This document shows, piece after piece, positions 22,323 to 33,635 of a DNA stretch of 64,000 nucleotides. A program made the translations under genes and the position numbers. Position 1 is the first letter of the stretch, and the number at the start of each line of letters is the position of its first letter. The notes below the pieces were generated by a model. That model saw nothing but the letters and a program-made list of their open reading frames with translations. It did no database searches and was not told the origin of the DNA. Source of the DNA: Talaromyces rugulosus (lineage: Eukaryota; Ascomycota; Eurotiomycetes; Eurotiales; Trichocomaceae); NCBI RefSeq assembly GCF_013368755.1, contig NC_049566.1:62001-126000 (forward strand). Direction: 5' to 3'.

Positions 22323-22616
22323 TGTCATAAGAATCGATAACGCTCAGCCAATAGATGTGACAGCGGACGCTAGTTACATAAGCAAAGGTTATTAGATATT
22401 CTTGTGGGATAGAATCTCTGATTGTACCTAAGAAGGAAGAAACGCCTACACTTATACTCTTGTATGGAATGACTTATCAAACGGAAGCCTGTGTTGTATA
22501 GAAATGGTTTCTATATAAAAACAGACTCTATATGAAAAGAGATCCTATATGGAAAGGATCTCCATGTAAAAAGAGTCTTTATACAAAAAGACCTACCTTA
22601 CAGACTTAGGCATGTG
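22323..22616 (+). repeat. LTR-like terminus (TGTCATAAGAAT family)
   Basis: Starts TGTCATAAGAATCGATAACG directly after the gypsy RNase H remnant, as a 3' LTR would. Related sequence occurs on the minus strand beginning at 29,036 and 30,450. It is interrupted at 22,617 by the hAT element; the LTR end was not determined. Confidence 0.55.
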
Positions 22617-25600
22617 TAGACTTCCGCATAACCCATTTTGGGTCGAAGGTCACGACCCAAAACCCAACCCGGTCTGGGTCTGGGTCGAAGCTTCATAACC
22701 CAGGCCCAACCCAGGCCCAGTCACTGGGGCCCCAGAAAACCCAGAAATAACCCATTTCGACCCAGTTCCGGCATAAATTATGGTATAATTATTTAAATTA
22801 CACGCCGTCATTTTTCCCGTTTTGATGTTTACACTGAAATAGAACACTTTCTACCAGGAAATCAATGAAATCTTTAAGGAATTTCTTAAATATGAAAAGG
22901 GCATATCGAATTCACTGTTGCTTATCTTTTACAATGCCTCGTTCTACATGGAAAGGCCGTATCTACGGTGTGGTGGGAAAATGCACATCTATCGTCGTAC
23001 CGATGTAGTTATATATGTTAAACATATATTCACACATTATACATTTCTACATGAATCAAATAAATATTTCGGGGAATATTAGAATGTATTGAACTGTTTA
23101 AATGTTCTACTGTTGTCAGAATATCAAACCGTTCTATTGATAATTCCGACGCTTGTCAGAATACCTAGATATCTACATTTAAGTCGAAGGCTTCAACTTT
23201 GAAAGTAGGACGGGATGAATTTTTTTGGCTAGGCTTGGGGAAACTGGGGTGGGAATTGGGGTTTGACTGGGGTTTGACTGGGCCTTGACTGGGTTCTCTG
23301 GGTTGTCTCTGGGCTATTACTGGGTTATTACAGGGATAATGCATTAGGTCCACATAATATCAGTATACCAAACCAATGAATGAGAGGACAAGGATTCATT
23401 CCATCTGACATATCAATTAACTTGACTTTCTCATTTTTCTCATTTTTCTAATTGTAGTGCTTTTCCATCTCAGTATGTTATTCATATTTTCCCTTTACCT
23501 CTCCCCTTCGTGATGCTTACATATCTTTTGTCATGTCTCAAAGCCAGCTTTCCGACTTCACATCGTCACTTTATAGTGGAGATATTGATGATCTTCCATC
23601 TCTCTCAACGCAACAAATCACTCCATCCGCAAGTCATCATACAATTGATTCTGGCTTCCACCGGCCAGATGACCTCCTCGTTCCTCCTTCTTTGATACGT
23701 GTTGGACCTGATCGCCGGAATAGGTTTGTTCTCTACGACAAGATGTCACACAACGAGTTTATCGACTGGTGGTTACAGACGGACTATGGGCGGAAAAGAA
23801 AGATCAACTGGGATTCACATCGCCACACGGTGATCTGGAATAGCTACAACCAGGTTGCTGAGGGTGTAGATGGCACACCAAAGGTCATGTGCAAACGCTG
23901 TGGAAAGATTCTTGAGCATCCTTATTCCCTGAGTCTGAACAGTTCCGGCAAAGCGCAGTATCACGGCACATCAACAATCCAGAAACATCTGAAGACAGCT
24001 GGGTGCCTACGGTCGGAGAAGGGAAAGAAGGCAGAGATTACAAAGTTTCTCCAAAAAGAGGTATGTTTTAGACTGTGAAACGATACTTAGATACTAATCT
24101 ATGGTATGTCTTCCTAGGGCGAAATCTCAGCAGATATACCCTTTTTACAAGAGGACTGGGAAGACGATATCTTGCAATTCCTGACTCTCAATCGGCTACC
24201 ATTCCACCTCATCGAGCATCCATCATTTAAGCGGATTATCTACAAAGCGCGTTCTGCTCTTGTCGCTCCAGTGATCCCGTCTGCCGATACAATCCGTCGC
24301 CGATTAGGGAGCTTGGTCAAAGACCGGCAGCAGCGGGTTCTTCGTACGCTACCTGCTGGTTCAAAGATATCTATTGCGCTTGACTGTTGGACATCTCCAT
24401 TCTCGCAGGCATTTATGGCGATCACTGGTTATTTTATCGACAGTGATTGGGTTTATCGTGAGGTGCTTCTTGGTTTTAAGCCACTTCACGGTACACATAC
24501 GGGGTCTTACTTAAGTGGTGTTCTGATGGAAACCCTGGTAGAGAACAACATTGAAGATAGAGTGTTTGGGCTGACCACAGATAATGCATCAAACAATAAG
24601 GCATTAGCTGCGTCTCTCCAACAAGCTTTATCAGATGGTGTCATTATTACACGAATACCATGCCTTGCCCATGTTATCCAGCTCAGTCTTAATCAGCTTC
24701 TTGTTCGGATTAAGGCAGTTCCATCCAATGAATCCGCGGAGACAAAGTGGACAGAGAGTCAGTCCAGGCTGGTTCAAGAGAATGCGAAGCAATGTCAGAT
24801 CTCTTCTACATTGAACAAAGTACGTTATCTTGCAATTTATATAAATGCAAGCCCCCAGCGCCGAGAGACATTCTACAATCTTCAGACAACAAACGTCAAG
24901 ATTGTTCCCATCCAAGATGTGAAAACACGATGGAATTCTACATTTCTTATGCTTCGCCGGGCCAAACGGCTACGTGCTATCTTCTCTTTATTTTGTGCAG
25001 AGTATGACTGTGAGGAGATGCTACTTAGCGAGCACGAGTGGCGCCAAATTGACTATCTTCTCTGTATCACTGAGCCGTTCTTCGATTATACAACCCAGTT
25101 ATCAAAGACTCGAGACGTCACTGCCCACTATGTGTTCAAGATTTACAACCGACTTTTTGATCATCTTGAGCGATCACAGACACAGCTACAACGGAAGCGT
25201 GTCCCATGGAAGAAACAAATGCTGGACGCACTGGACGCTGGACGGACCAAGCTTGATGAGTACTACGCTCAAACCGATACTATTCGAGGGCATATCTATG
25301 CCGTCAGTACGATGCTTGCACCAGTGAATAAATTTAGATTCTTTCTCTCTAGCGATTGGGATCAGAAGTGGCGAGATATCTATCGCAACGCCTTTCAGCA
25401 AGCCCTCATCCCATACCAAGCGCAAGTAAAAAGTCAAAGCCAGGATGCATACAGCTCTCACACTGCAGCTCAACCAAGCTCAAGGCTGGAGGAGATGCTT
25501 GATGGAAAGGATATACAGCCACGAGCGATGACTGATGAAATTAGTCAATATCTTGATAGTGGTCAGTGATTATCCACTACCTATGTATTGCTAGTTCACT

Positions 25601-26430
25601 AATCTTAAACTAGATACTGTTTCTGTTGGGCCACTTATCTTTTGGAAAGAGCATCAATATCGCTTTCCAGCTATTGCCGCCCTTGCGCGAGATGCGCTCT
25701 CCTTCCCAGCCACTGGTGCAGGAGTGGAACGCCTCTTTAATACTGCTCGAGATGTTTGTCACTATCGTCGTGGGAGAATGAAGACCGAGACGATTGAGGA
25801 GTTGATGATGTTTCTTTGTACATCCAAATTCGATATAGAGGCACAGGAAGCAAAGCTTCTTGAAAAATTCTTCTCACAGGATGAGCTTGAGGCGGCGAAA
25901 GAAGAAAGGGAAGAGAAGCTTAACAAGGATGAGATCAATCCAATTAGTGATACAGAGGAGCAAGAGGATGAGCTAGAAAATGGACCAGAGAATGAAATGG
26001 AGGATATAGGACTAGATACGACTTTCTTATCTGCTGCTGAACCAGATAGTCCAGGCTCACCGTCATTACCACCAACCTGTACACAGACACGGGTATCAGG
26101 GCGGAAACGTAAGAGCCGGGAAGATGATATATTTGAATATCATTAGTTAAATATGTAAATTCTAAATAAAGGCTTTTCTTTTACCTTTTTTCCTAATAAA
26201 TCTGTAAAGTAAATACTCAAAAATACAACTACAAAATGCATAAGTTATGCAATTAGAATTCTTGGTATATTTGTTATGTTTGTAACCCAATTTGGGGCCC
26301 CAGGCCCAGTACTGGGTTACCCAGTCCAACCCAGACCCATTACTGGGTCGACATGTTTGACCCAAAACCCAACCCAGTCTGGGTTGGGTCTGGGTTGGGT
26401 CTGGGTTTTACTGGGTCGTGCGGAAGACTA
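22617..26430 (+). mobile_element. hAT transposon, copy 1 (3,814 bp)
   Basis: Terminal inverted repeats TAGACTTCCGCATAACCC (left) and, reversed, TAGTCTTCCGCACGACCC (right). Sub-terminal regions are rich in GGGT/CCCA motifs. The element carries one three-exon transposase gene and is the same length as copy 2; every reading frame compared between the two is identical. No 8-bp target duplication is visible: the flanks are GGCATGTG on the left and GTTTACAC on the right. Confidence 0.9.
23533..26146 (+). CDS. hAT family transposase, copy 1 (834 aa)
   Basis: Exons 23,533-24,060, 24,118-25,561 and 25,614-26,146; introns of 57 and 52 bp with GTATGT...CCTAG and GTCAGT...ACTAG. All phases agree and no stop interrupts the frame. 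Domains: BED-type zinc finger with C120, C123, H152 and C158; a central RNase H-like DDE region holding SIALDCWTSPF and FGLTTDNASNN; and a C-terminal hAT dimerisation motif, SFPATGAGVERLFNTARD (about 683-700). The tail is acidic and ends with a basic GRKRKSRED nuclear signal. It would bind the element ends and cut-and-paste the transposon in the nucleus. The gene appears intact. Confidence 0.9.
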
Positions 26431-28736
26431 GTTTACACCCCTTCGCGTTAATATTAATTAGTTTAATTTAATAGTTGATATTTAGATATAATAATGATAG
26501 CTTATTAGCTTCTTTTAAGTTAAATAATTCTAGAAACTTGTGGTAATACTTAAATAGCTTATTTTCTAGGTCTATCTATAGTTTTAGGGCTAGAGCTTTC
26601 TTAATATCCCACATAGAGACTATAAATATATTAATCTTCTTTTTCCTACTTTATATCTTTTTCAAAACATTCACTGTAGTTATATTAATCTATTAGGAGA
26701 CATACTCAGATCATAACAGGTTCTTTTTATTGACAGATATTCTGTTCCTAAATTCTAGTTAGCCTCTAGTGGCGTCAATTCTTACATATTGGTGTTCTAT
26801 CCATAGGAGACCCAATATTATATCATATTCACACTTTGGAACCATATAGAAGTAGGCTTTCTCCTGTATATTTCCCCTAATATCTAATGTCACGCATGCA
26901 ATTTCTTTGATGTATTGAGGTGCTGAACCATTATATCCCTTAATAGGTCTAGGTTTAATAGTGCTATAATTCAGTTTTTTTTTTTAAGTGAAGGTCTCTT
27001 TGATAATCCTATAGATAAGGCATTCACTATTAATTAAAGCATTGGCATTGGTTTTATAGTCTAACTATATGTTTATATTGAATAAGGATCCGTTAAATCT
27101 TCTAACTATCTTCTTAAAATTCTTAAAGTTATGAGCTGTTTTATATTTTGGTTTCTGTGGGTAACTTTATGTAGAAGCTATTTTTTTAACTTTGATATAT
27201 TATCTAAGTCTATATCAAATTTAGTTTTATTTTTCTTTACTCTGGTATTAGATATTTTTATAAATATATTGTGTTTTTTTTTACTATAGTTCCTTAGAGA
27301 TAATATTTAATAGAGTGGCGTAGGTTCAGGGCAGTATTAGATAATATAATCTAGTTTTCTGTATTAAAAACAGTTATCTATTCTAATAGTATTAATTAAC
27401 AGGTCTATAGGTGTCCAGTCTATGATTTAAGACTATTCTCTGTTGGGGAAGGTTCTTTTTATAAGTAGACAGGAAGTATTCTACTTATATTAAAACTAGA
27501 TATTATTAATTCTTTTTAGCTTTTTAAGGTTGTTCACTACTTAGTGTAAATATTTATAGAAAGCTTTATATTACTTTAGTATATCGCTTCTAATAGTTAT
27601 ATACTTTATTTCTTGGTTAATCATGGTTTTTAGTTATAAGATTTTTATATTATTAGTCTATGATTGACCTTCTATAAGAAATAATATCTATTTAAATTTG
27701 CTGATAAAGTCTTAGAAAAAGATACATCCTTATTATATATGGTTAAGTTCAAGATTTGTTTTTTCCATAAGTTGATAATCTTTGAACAGTATATTAAGGT
27801 GTATAAAGAAAGCTTTTAGTATAGTAGGGATAACTATATTTATATTTCTATAAAGCTGTATCCAGGGGTAGATCTTTATCTAGACCTTTCCTATTAACCA
27901 TCTATAGATGTACTATAGTTACTTATATAGTCCTTTGATCGCTAGTGTATCGACCGTTAATTTTGTATATAAGATTGCTATAAACTATATATATTATAAA
28001 CAATCAGAGTTGTCATATTTATTGGAATAGTTAAAGAAGTAGTATGGTTTATTCACACTGTACATAGAGATTACCAATGATATAGTATCAGTAGGGACCT
28101 TAGATATAGATAGTTTGGTTATATTATTAACTTGTCTTTTGATATATAATAGGCAAGTGGATATATTTATTAGAAAGAGTTTCATTTATTGTATTTATTC
28201 TAATAATAACTGGTTTAGTTCTAAAGGTATGTTTCTTTAGTCTGGGCTGTTCTTTAGTAGGCTATTTATCATAATAGAGAAATTTTTTAATACTTAATTT
28301 AGTTATTAAAAAGCGGTGATATAATAATTCAATTCTTTGAATAAGAAGAGTTAGTATAGTTTTTAAGGGCTTAACTTGAACAAATAAGAAGTAATCATAT
28401 AGCTTAACCCTTTAAGTGAAAAGAGTGGCGTATTCTTGACCCTTTAAATAGGGGAGGGGGGTTAGACGTTTGAATCTAATGTTATAGGCTAGGTCCTATC
28501 TTACTGGCCTTATATAGGTCTAGGAATTAAGTAGATTTAAATATAAGAAAAAGAAGGAAAAAGTTTATAGAGATTCATATTGTCGAATATTGATATAGGT
28601 AAATATAGGTCTTAAAGGCGCTCTAGCGAATCTGGTATAGTGTTAGAGGGTTCTTCTATAGCGAACTAGGTGCGGGCCAGATGCGGTTATTCTACGAGAG
28701 CGAAGCCTGAGTATCCCAGGGGCTAAGACCCTAACA
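26431..28736 (-). mobile_element. decayed Ty3/gypsy relic, gag and protease part, minus strand
   Basis: AT-rich. On the minus strand, an LTR-like terminus TGTTAGGGTCTTAGCCCCTG starts at 28,736. Gag-like coding (residues such as MINQEIKYITIR) occupies about 28,200-27,500. A retropepsin-type segment (YFYMVPKCEYDIILGLLW) lies at about 26,990-26,740 and is cut off at the hAT boundary at 26,430. Frames are broken by many TAG/TAA stops. Confidence 0.65.
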
Positions 28737-28969
28737 TATATACGCACTTACTAAAGTGTATCTATACTAAGTATACTTACATAGAGTAGATAATTCTACA
28801 CTAAATATATTTATACTAAAATAATATAGCTACACTATTTAGGTATATATTTACTCAGTATATCTTCTCTAAATCAGTGTATCTGCACTATCCAGATCAC
28901 GTGAGTTCCTATGTAGTCACTTCTGTCTTTATTTCTATAATTAGCAAGTCTACTCTATAGGAGTTTTAG

Positions 28970-29036
28970 GCAGCTTGCTTATGTAAGTAGCATCCGCTAC
29001 TTATCGATTGGCTGAGCGTTCACAATTCTTATGACA
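28970..29036 (-). repeat. LTR-like terminus, TGTCATAAGAAT family
   Basis: Reverse complement reads TGTCATAAGAATTGTGAACG, then CTCAGCCAATCGATAAGTAG, matching 22,323 and 30,450. Confidence 0.6.
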
Positions 29037-30407
29037 AGCTCCACCACACTGCTTCAACTAAGTCCCTTACTAGTCAACTAGAGAAGGAATATTCTGAGCT
29101 TTAGATCAATAGAAATTTGGAATAGGAAGTTAACAGGATCCTGGATTTTTAAATACACTAGAAGAAGCTATACTATTGAGTAAACTAGCTAGGCAGAGAC
29201 CTAGATCCAGTATAGTATCTAGCAGAGTACTTTTTAAATGTTTTACTAATACTGAAATCATTTTATAATACTAATCCCAAGAAGCTAGGTCTGTTATACC
29301 AGTTAAATACATAGATAAAAGTCATAGAGAAGGATCGATTTGTTAAAAAATATATAGATAATAATAGATTAACAACCAACGCTTGAGGGTAAGTGTTTCT
29401 AAAGGGGGGGGATAATATGACAGCTAAGCCTAAAGCTATCCCTAAGGGCAGGAGCAGTCTTATAGCTAGATAGAAGGCCTTAGATAGGAAGGGCATCAAC
29501 CCTAACCTGTGGTGCCAAATCTAGGGATAGTCTTACCCTAAGGCCATAAGAGGTCAAGCTGGTTACCTAAGCACACAAGATAAAACCTTCTCACAGGTCC
29601 TGGTAGTTAGATTCCTTTCCCATGCTTGTTGTTTTAGAGAATCGTACCCCTAGATAGGAATCGAATATCTTTGGAAAAGGCACGTCACACAGAGTACTAT
29701 ATATAGACATATACAGGATCAGGTATTATACTATATAAAGCAACCATTAATTAAGATAAAATATAAACAATATAAATACTATCTCATAAATGCAAAGATA
29801 TATTGAGAGAGATACACCTTCCTGGCAAAAAATATATATAGAAATATGTTTATTAGTCATATTTATAGTGTTGTGAAAAGAAAAAAGAGCAAGGTGTAAG
29901 TTATTATTTTAAATTTAGATGTGACTTAATATTTATATGACTATATACTCTGTACCTCTGCTTTCTATACAATAAAAATAATGCTATAACAATAATAACC
30001 ACAATAAAAGATAATCTATCTAAACATATTCTTCAATATGTCAAAGTCAAGGTACAAATAACTTGATACCATACTCTACCTAGAACATATGAGGACTCAG
30101 GATCAAGCCCTCTGAAGAGAGAAAATGACTGTAATACCCTAATATAGAAGATATAAAGTTAATATTAAATAAATATATAATCTAGTAAAACCTATATTAT
30201 GTAATCTACAATTTATCTTATCTATGTTATGTGGAGTGGGTCATAGTTATATAACCTAGAAGACCTAATATATAATCCACAAATCATTCCCTATAAGTTG
30301 AATAGGAGCGAGTAGAAAACTTTAACAAATAGCTACCTTATAAATTGTACCCTACAAATCATCTCAAACCAATATAATCACGCTCTTCAAACCTTACTCT
30401 CACACGT
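29037..30407. other. AT-rich repeat relics, no gene
   Basis: Moderately to very AT-rich with short frames only. A GGGGGGG run lies near 29,405. Presumably decayed transposon sequence, family not recognised. Confidence 0.4.
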
Positions 30408-30450
30408 CTACTACTTATCGATTGGCTGAGCGTTCACGATTCTTATGACA
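30408..30450 (-). repeat. LTR-like terminus, TGTCATAAGAAT family
   Basis: Reverse complement begins TGTCATAAGAATCGTGAACG at 30,450; third copy in the island. Confidence 0.55.
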
Positions 30451-30451
30451 C

Positions 30452-30690
30452 CTAGCTAGAATAACTTGACTATAAATTTCTAGATTCTATAAACTTAGTA
30501 TTTATTCTAGCTAAGATAACTTAATTATAAGTCTCTAGATTTTATAGACTTAGTATTTATCTTAGCTAGGATATTTATTATAAGTCTTTAAATTCTATAT
30601 ACTTAGTATTTATCTTAGCTAGAATAACTTTATATAGATGACTAGATTTTATAAGTATAGTGTTTTTCTTAGCTAGAATAACTAGAAGAA
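30452..30690. repeat. about 55-bp tandem repeat, four to five units
   Basis: Units of the form TTAGCTAGAATAACT...TAGATTTTATA...ACTTAGTATTTAT begin near 30,452, 30,507, 30,562, 30,614 and 30,668. The units are imperfect. Confidence 0.7.
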
Positions 30691-30829
30691 TAGATCTAGC
30701 AAGTATAGATGATAAAGATAGATAGATGAGAAGATAGAAGCGAGAGCCTAAGGAAAATATCACTCTCCTGCCGAAAAACCCTCTCCCTACCCCGAACCCC
30801 GACCCCCCGCGCCCCTCTAATATTCTAGG

Positions 30830-31885
30830 TACTCTGCATCTTTCCAAAATACACCGAGACTTCTACTTTCCACTGGTGCCATAACCATAGAAGTTGCTGC
30901 TTTGATTGCAATTATTCTCTTGTCCTGTGAGGAGATTAGTATACGTTCCTGTTTAAACAATTCTTTCGCAGAAGAGATTAGAAAAAATGGCTTAAGAGTA
31001 TTATGTCTTTGGACAGCTAATACATCAGAGCTAAGGAGGTAAACGTAAACTGTTCTAAAGACATATCTTAAGGGTTTGGTTTCCTGAAATATACAATGCA
31101 TTGGCACAAGAGAAGATATATGATAGATGTACTATATTGTGCAGTGATGGTAGTGCTGTCAATCTAATCCTATCCACCGGTGTAAGAATCATAGACATTG
31201 GTGATTGCAACCTGGGCATCAATCATATCTTGAGCGAAGCAAAGTTGATTGCTTCTAGTAAGATTGCAAAAGTAGGTAACTGTGCAGCCTGAGACTGAGT
31301 AGAAATTACGTCCACTGCTGACGTTGGCGCTATCCCTGTATTGAGCCTCGAGAGCTGAGTTTGTACTGTAATTTGTTAGTAAAAGTTTTTGACAGAGGTC
31401 TGAGGAGCTGAGCTGTAAAATAAAGATATGTTTTAGGAGCTGAAGAGCAGTCTTAAAGACAAGTATGGGGAATCTCGGCTTTCTGATGGATGAGAATGTT
31501 GAGGTAGGATGAAAGACTGACTTATTTGTATTGGTAGGATTGAGAGTATAGTATCTGTATCCAATCTGGTTGATTACGTTGGGGACTTGATGTTTGGTGG
31601 AAAGAGCGTCTATGCTGAATTTATTAGGAACTTTGTGATGTTCTATGGGGTCTGTGAGATTGTGAAGGAAGGTATGCGTTTTTGTACTGTTTGGTGCGCT
31701 GTAAGAGATTAATACTTCTGAAGTCATGTCTTAGGGCGCTCGTCTTTTCGATGGATAAGAAAGTTAGGATGGAATAAAATGTACATGTAGATCTTGTAGA
31801 CTCTGTTAGGAGTTTTATTTGGGACAGTGAAGGCAAAGGCGCTAACCGCAAGGAGGAGGAGAGGAGTGAAATGTATAGTTCTGGC
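30830..31885 (-). pseudogene. probable decayed gene for a small secreted protein
   Basis: More balanced composition than its surroundings. On the minus strand near 31,875 an ATA codon stands where a start would be, followed by HFTPLLLLAVSAFAFT, a typical signal peptide. Downstream fragments in different frames include CFAQDMIDAQVAITNVYDSY (about 31,170) and LKPFFLISSAKELF (about 30,960). The pattern faintly recalls hydrophobic-surface-binding (HsbA-like) cell-wall proteins. The start is lost by what looks like G-to-A change and frames are broken. Family call is tentative. Confidence 0.3.
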
Positions 31886-33635
31886 GCGAGGGAGTTTAAG
31901 TTTGAGTGAAGATAAAAGTAGTGATTAGTTGGACTTGTAAAGAATGAAGTAGAATGCTGGGCTTGCTGATGTTGAGAAAATGAGAGGAAGATGGTTTTAC
32001 TTTATATACCCAGTGATTAAGACTCTATAGTGATATTCGGTGATATTGGTCTTTAAACTTTATGTGATCTTTGTAAGCAACAGGACCTGTAATCTTATGG
32101 ACTCTTGGCTTAGCTAGGCCTGTGTGATCATATGGACTTTGGATTACAGTTGCTGCTTGCAACAGCGAGATTGATATAGGAAATAGACTGTGTGTTATCC
32201 TAGAATTTTAGTGATCGCTTACTGTAGTTTTCTGATGAGTAAGACTCGCATCACCTTTGGCTGAAAAGGGTAATTGATATTTGGTGGTGTGAGTCTTATG
32301 TAATACAGGGTGTGTGAGTGTATCATGAGCCATGTTACACTTAACGTATTTGGTAAGCGAGCTGGCTACTCTATCCAAACTACTAATTTCAAATGCATAT
32401 TGCTCAATTAAAACGCCATTAAATTAAATACAGTAAAATCATCTATCTAGCTAGGCATCTATTAATCTTATGTCCCATTTCTCCATAACCACTACACTTT
32501 GGTAGGGCCTGTGTACATGGTTGTAAAGCCGGTAAAGGGCTTCTTTGTGGAGGGGAGGGAGGTGCTTTATCTACTTCCACCGGCTCAGTAATTAATGTCA
32601 GCAATGTCAGCTGTACTCTAGGAAAGTCCAGCATGGGAATCTGTGCTGAGGAGATAGCTGATTTGGCACTTGGATGTCACATTGCAATACCTAAGCCCTT
32701 CTAAAGGTCCGATTCAGGTCGTATAATATAACACCCTAAGTTAAATGCTGAGCCCGTTGGGTAGCATAATAAGGATATCTGCCTGTGTGCTAGTGTGGTG
32801 ATGGGCGCCTAATATATCTTGGCTTCTTTGGGCTGATGCCTGGAGAGAACGAGCAAATGGCTACCTGAGTGTCGTGCATATCTCAGTCCGGCCTAATCAA
32901 TATGAAGATCGCAAAATCTGATATCGTAGGGCTGAAGGGCTAAAGGGCTGAAATTTATGGTAATTTTACTAAGGTGTTGTGGAGGGAGGGCCAGCTTGCC
33001 AGGTGTTTTTCTTTTTTATATTATGTCTATCAGTGGCTCCGGGCATGATGAGAATATCTACTTTGCTTTTAGTATATAGTGTGGTTTCTGGTGGATATAG
33101 GGAAACAATATAGTGTCTCTTTTTTGTGGTGATTTTTACTGAATTTGGCGAGCAAGCCTGTCTGTGACTACTTGGGTGTTGATGCTTAGCTTTATGATGA
33201 GTAGCAATGACTATCCATGTTTTGGGTTCGCTGTATTGTCAGTGTTTGCTAAGGATATGGCGGATGTCTTTGATAGGCTTGTTATAGATTTAACCTAGAT
33301 AATATCTTAGGTGGCATAGAATGCTTTAGCAGTCTGCCTCTCTTTACCTGAGTACTGATATGTCTAAGTTCATAACTATTATATAGTGGAACTGGTCGAG
33401 TATTTTTATGTTGCTGTTATTTCTCCACTGTCTTCTCTGCCTCCAATGATTAATATAAATATTGTCACTGTCGCTTCCCTATTGTCAATCTTAGCTAAGC
33501 CTATCTTAAGTATAAATCTCGTCTTTATTTATAAGAATGAAGGCAAGATTTGTATATTATATATTTAATAGTTTTAGCTTAAAGAACTATTTAGCATCTT
33601 TAATAAGTTGTGTATTACTGCTTAAGGGGTGTAAT
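31886..33635. other. decayed repeat sequence, including a zinc-knuckle remnant
   Basis: Minus-strand frame 32,634-32,443 ends KCSGYGEMGHKINRC, a CCHC knuckle with the second Cys changed to Tyr (TGT to TAT), as in the tails of gag or pogo-type transposases. The rest has no recognisable coding. The last 8 bp (33,628-33,635, GGTGTAAT) are the left target duplication of hAT copy 2. Confidence 0.45.

Noticed and set aside
26162..26365. 67-aa frames at the ends of both hAT copies
   Set aside because: They lie in the sub-terminal GGGT-rich non-coding part of the transposon.
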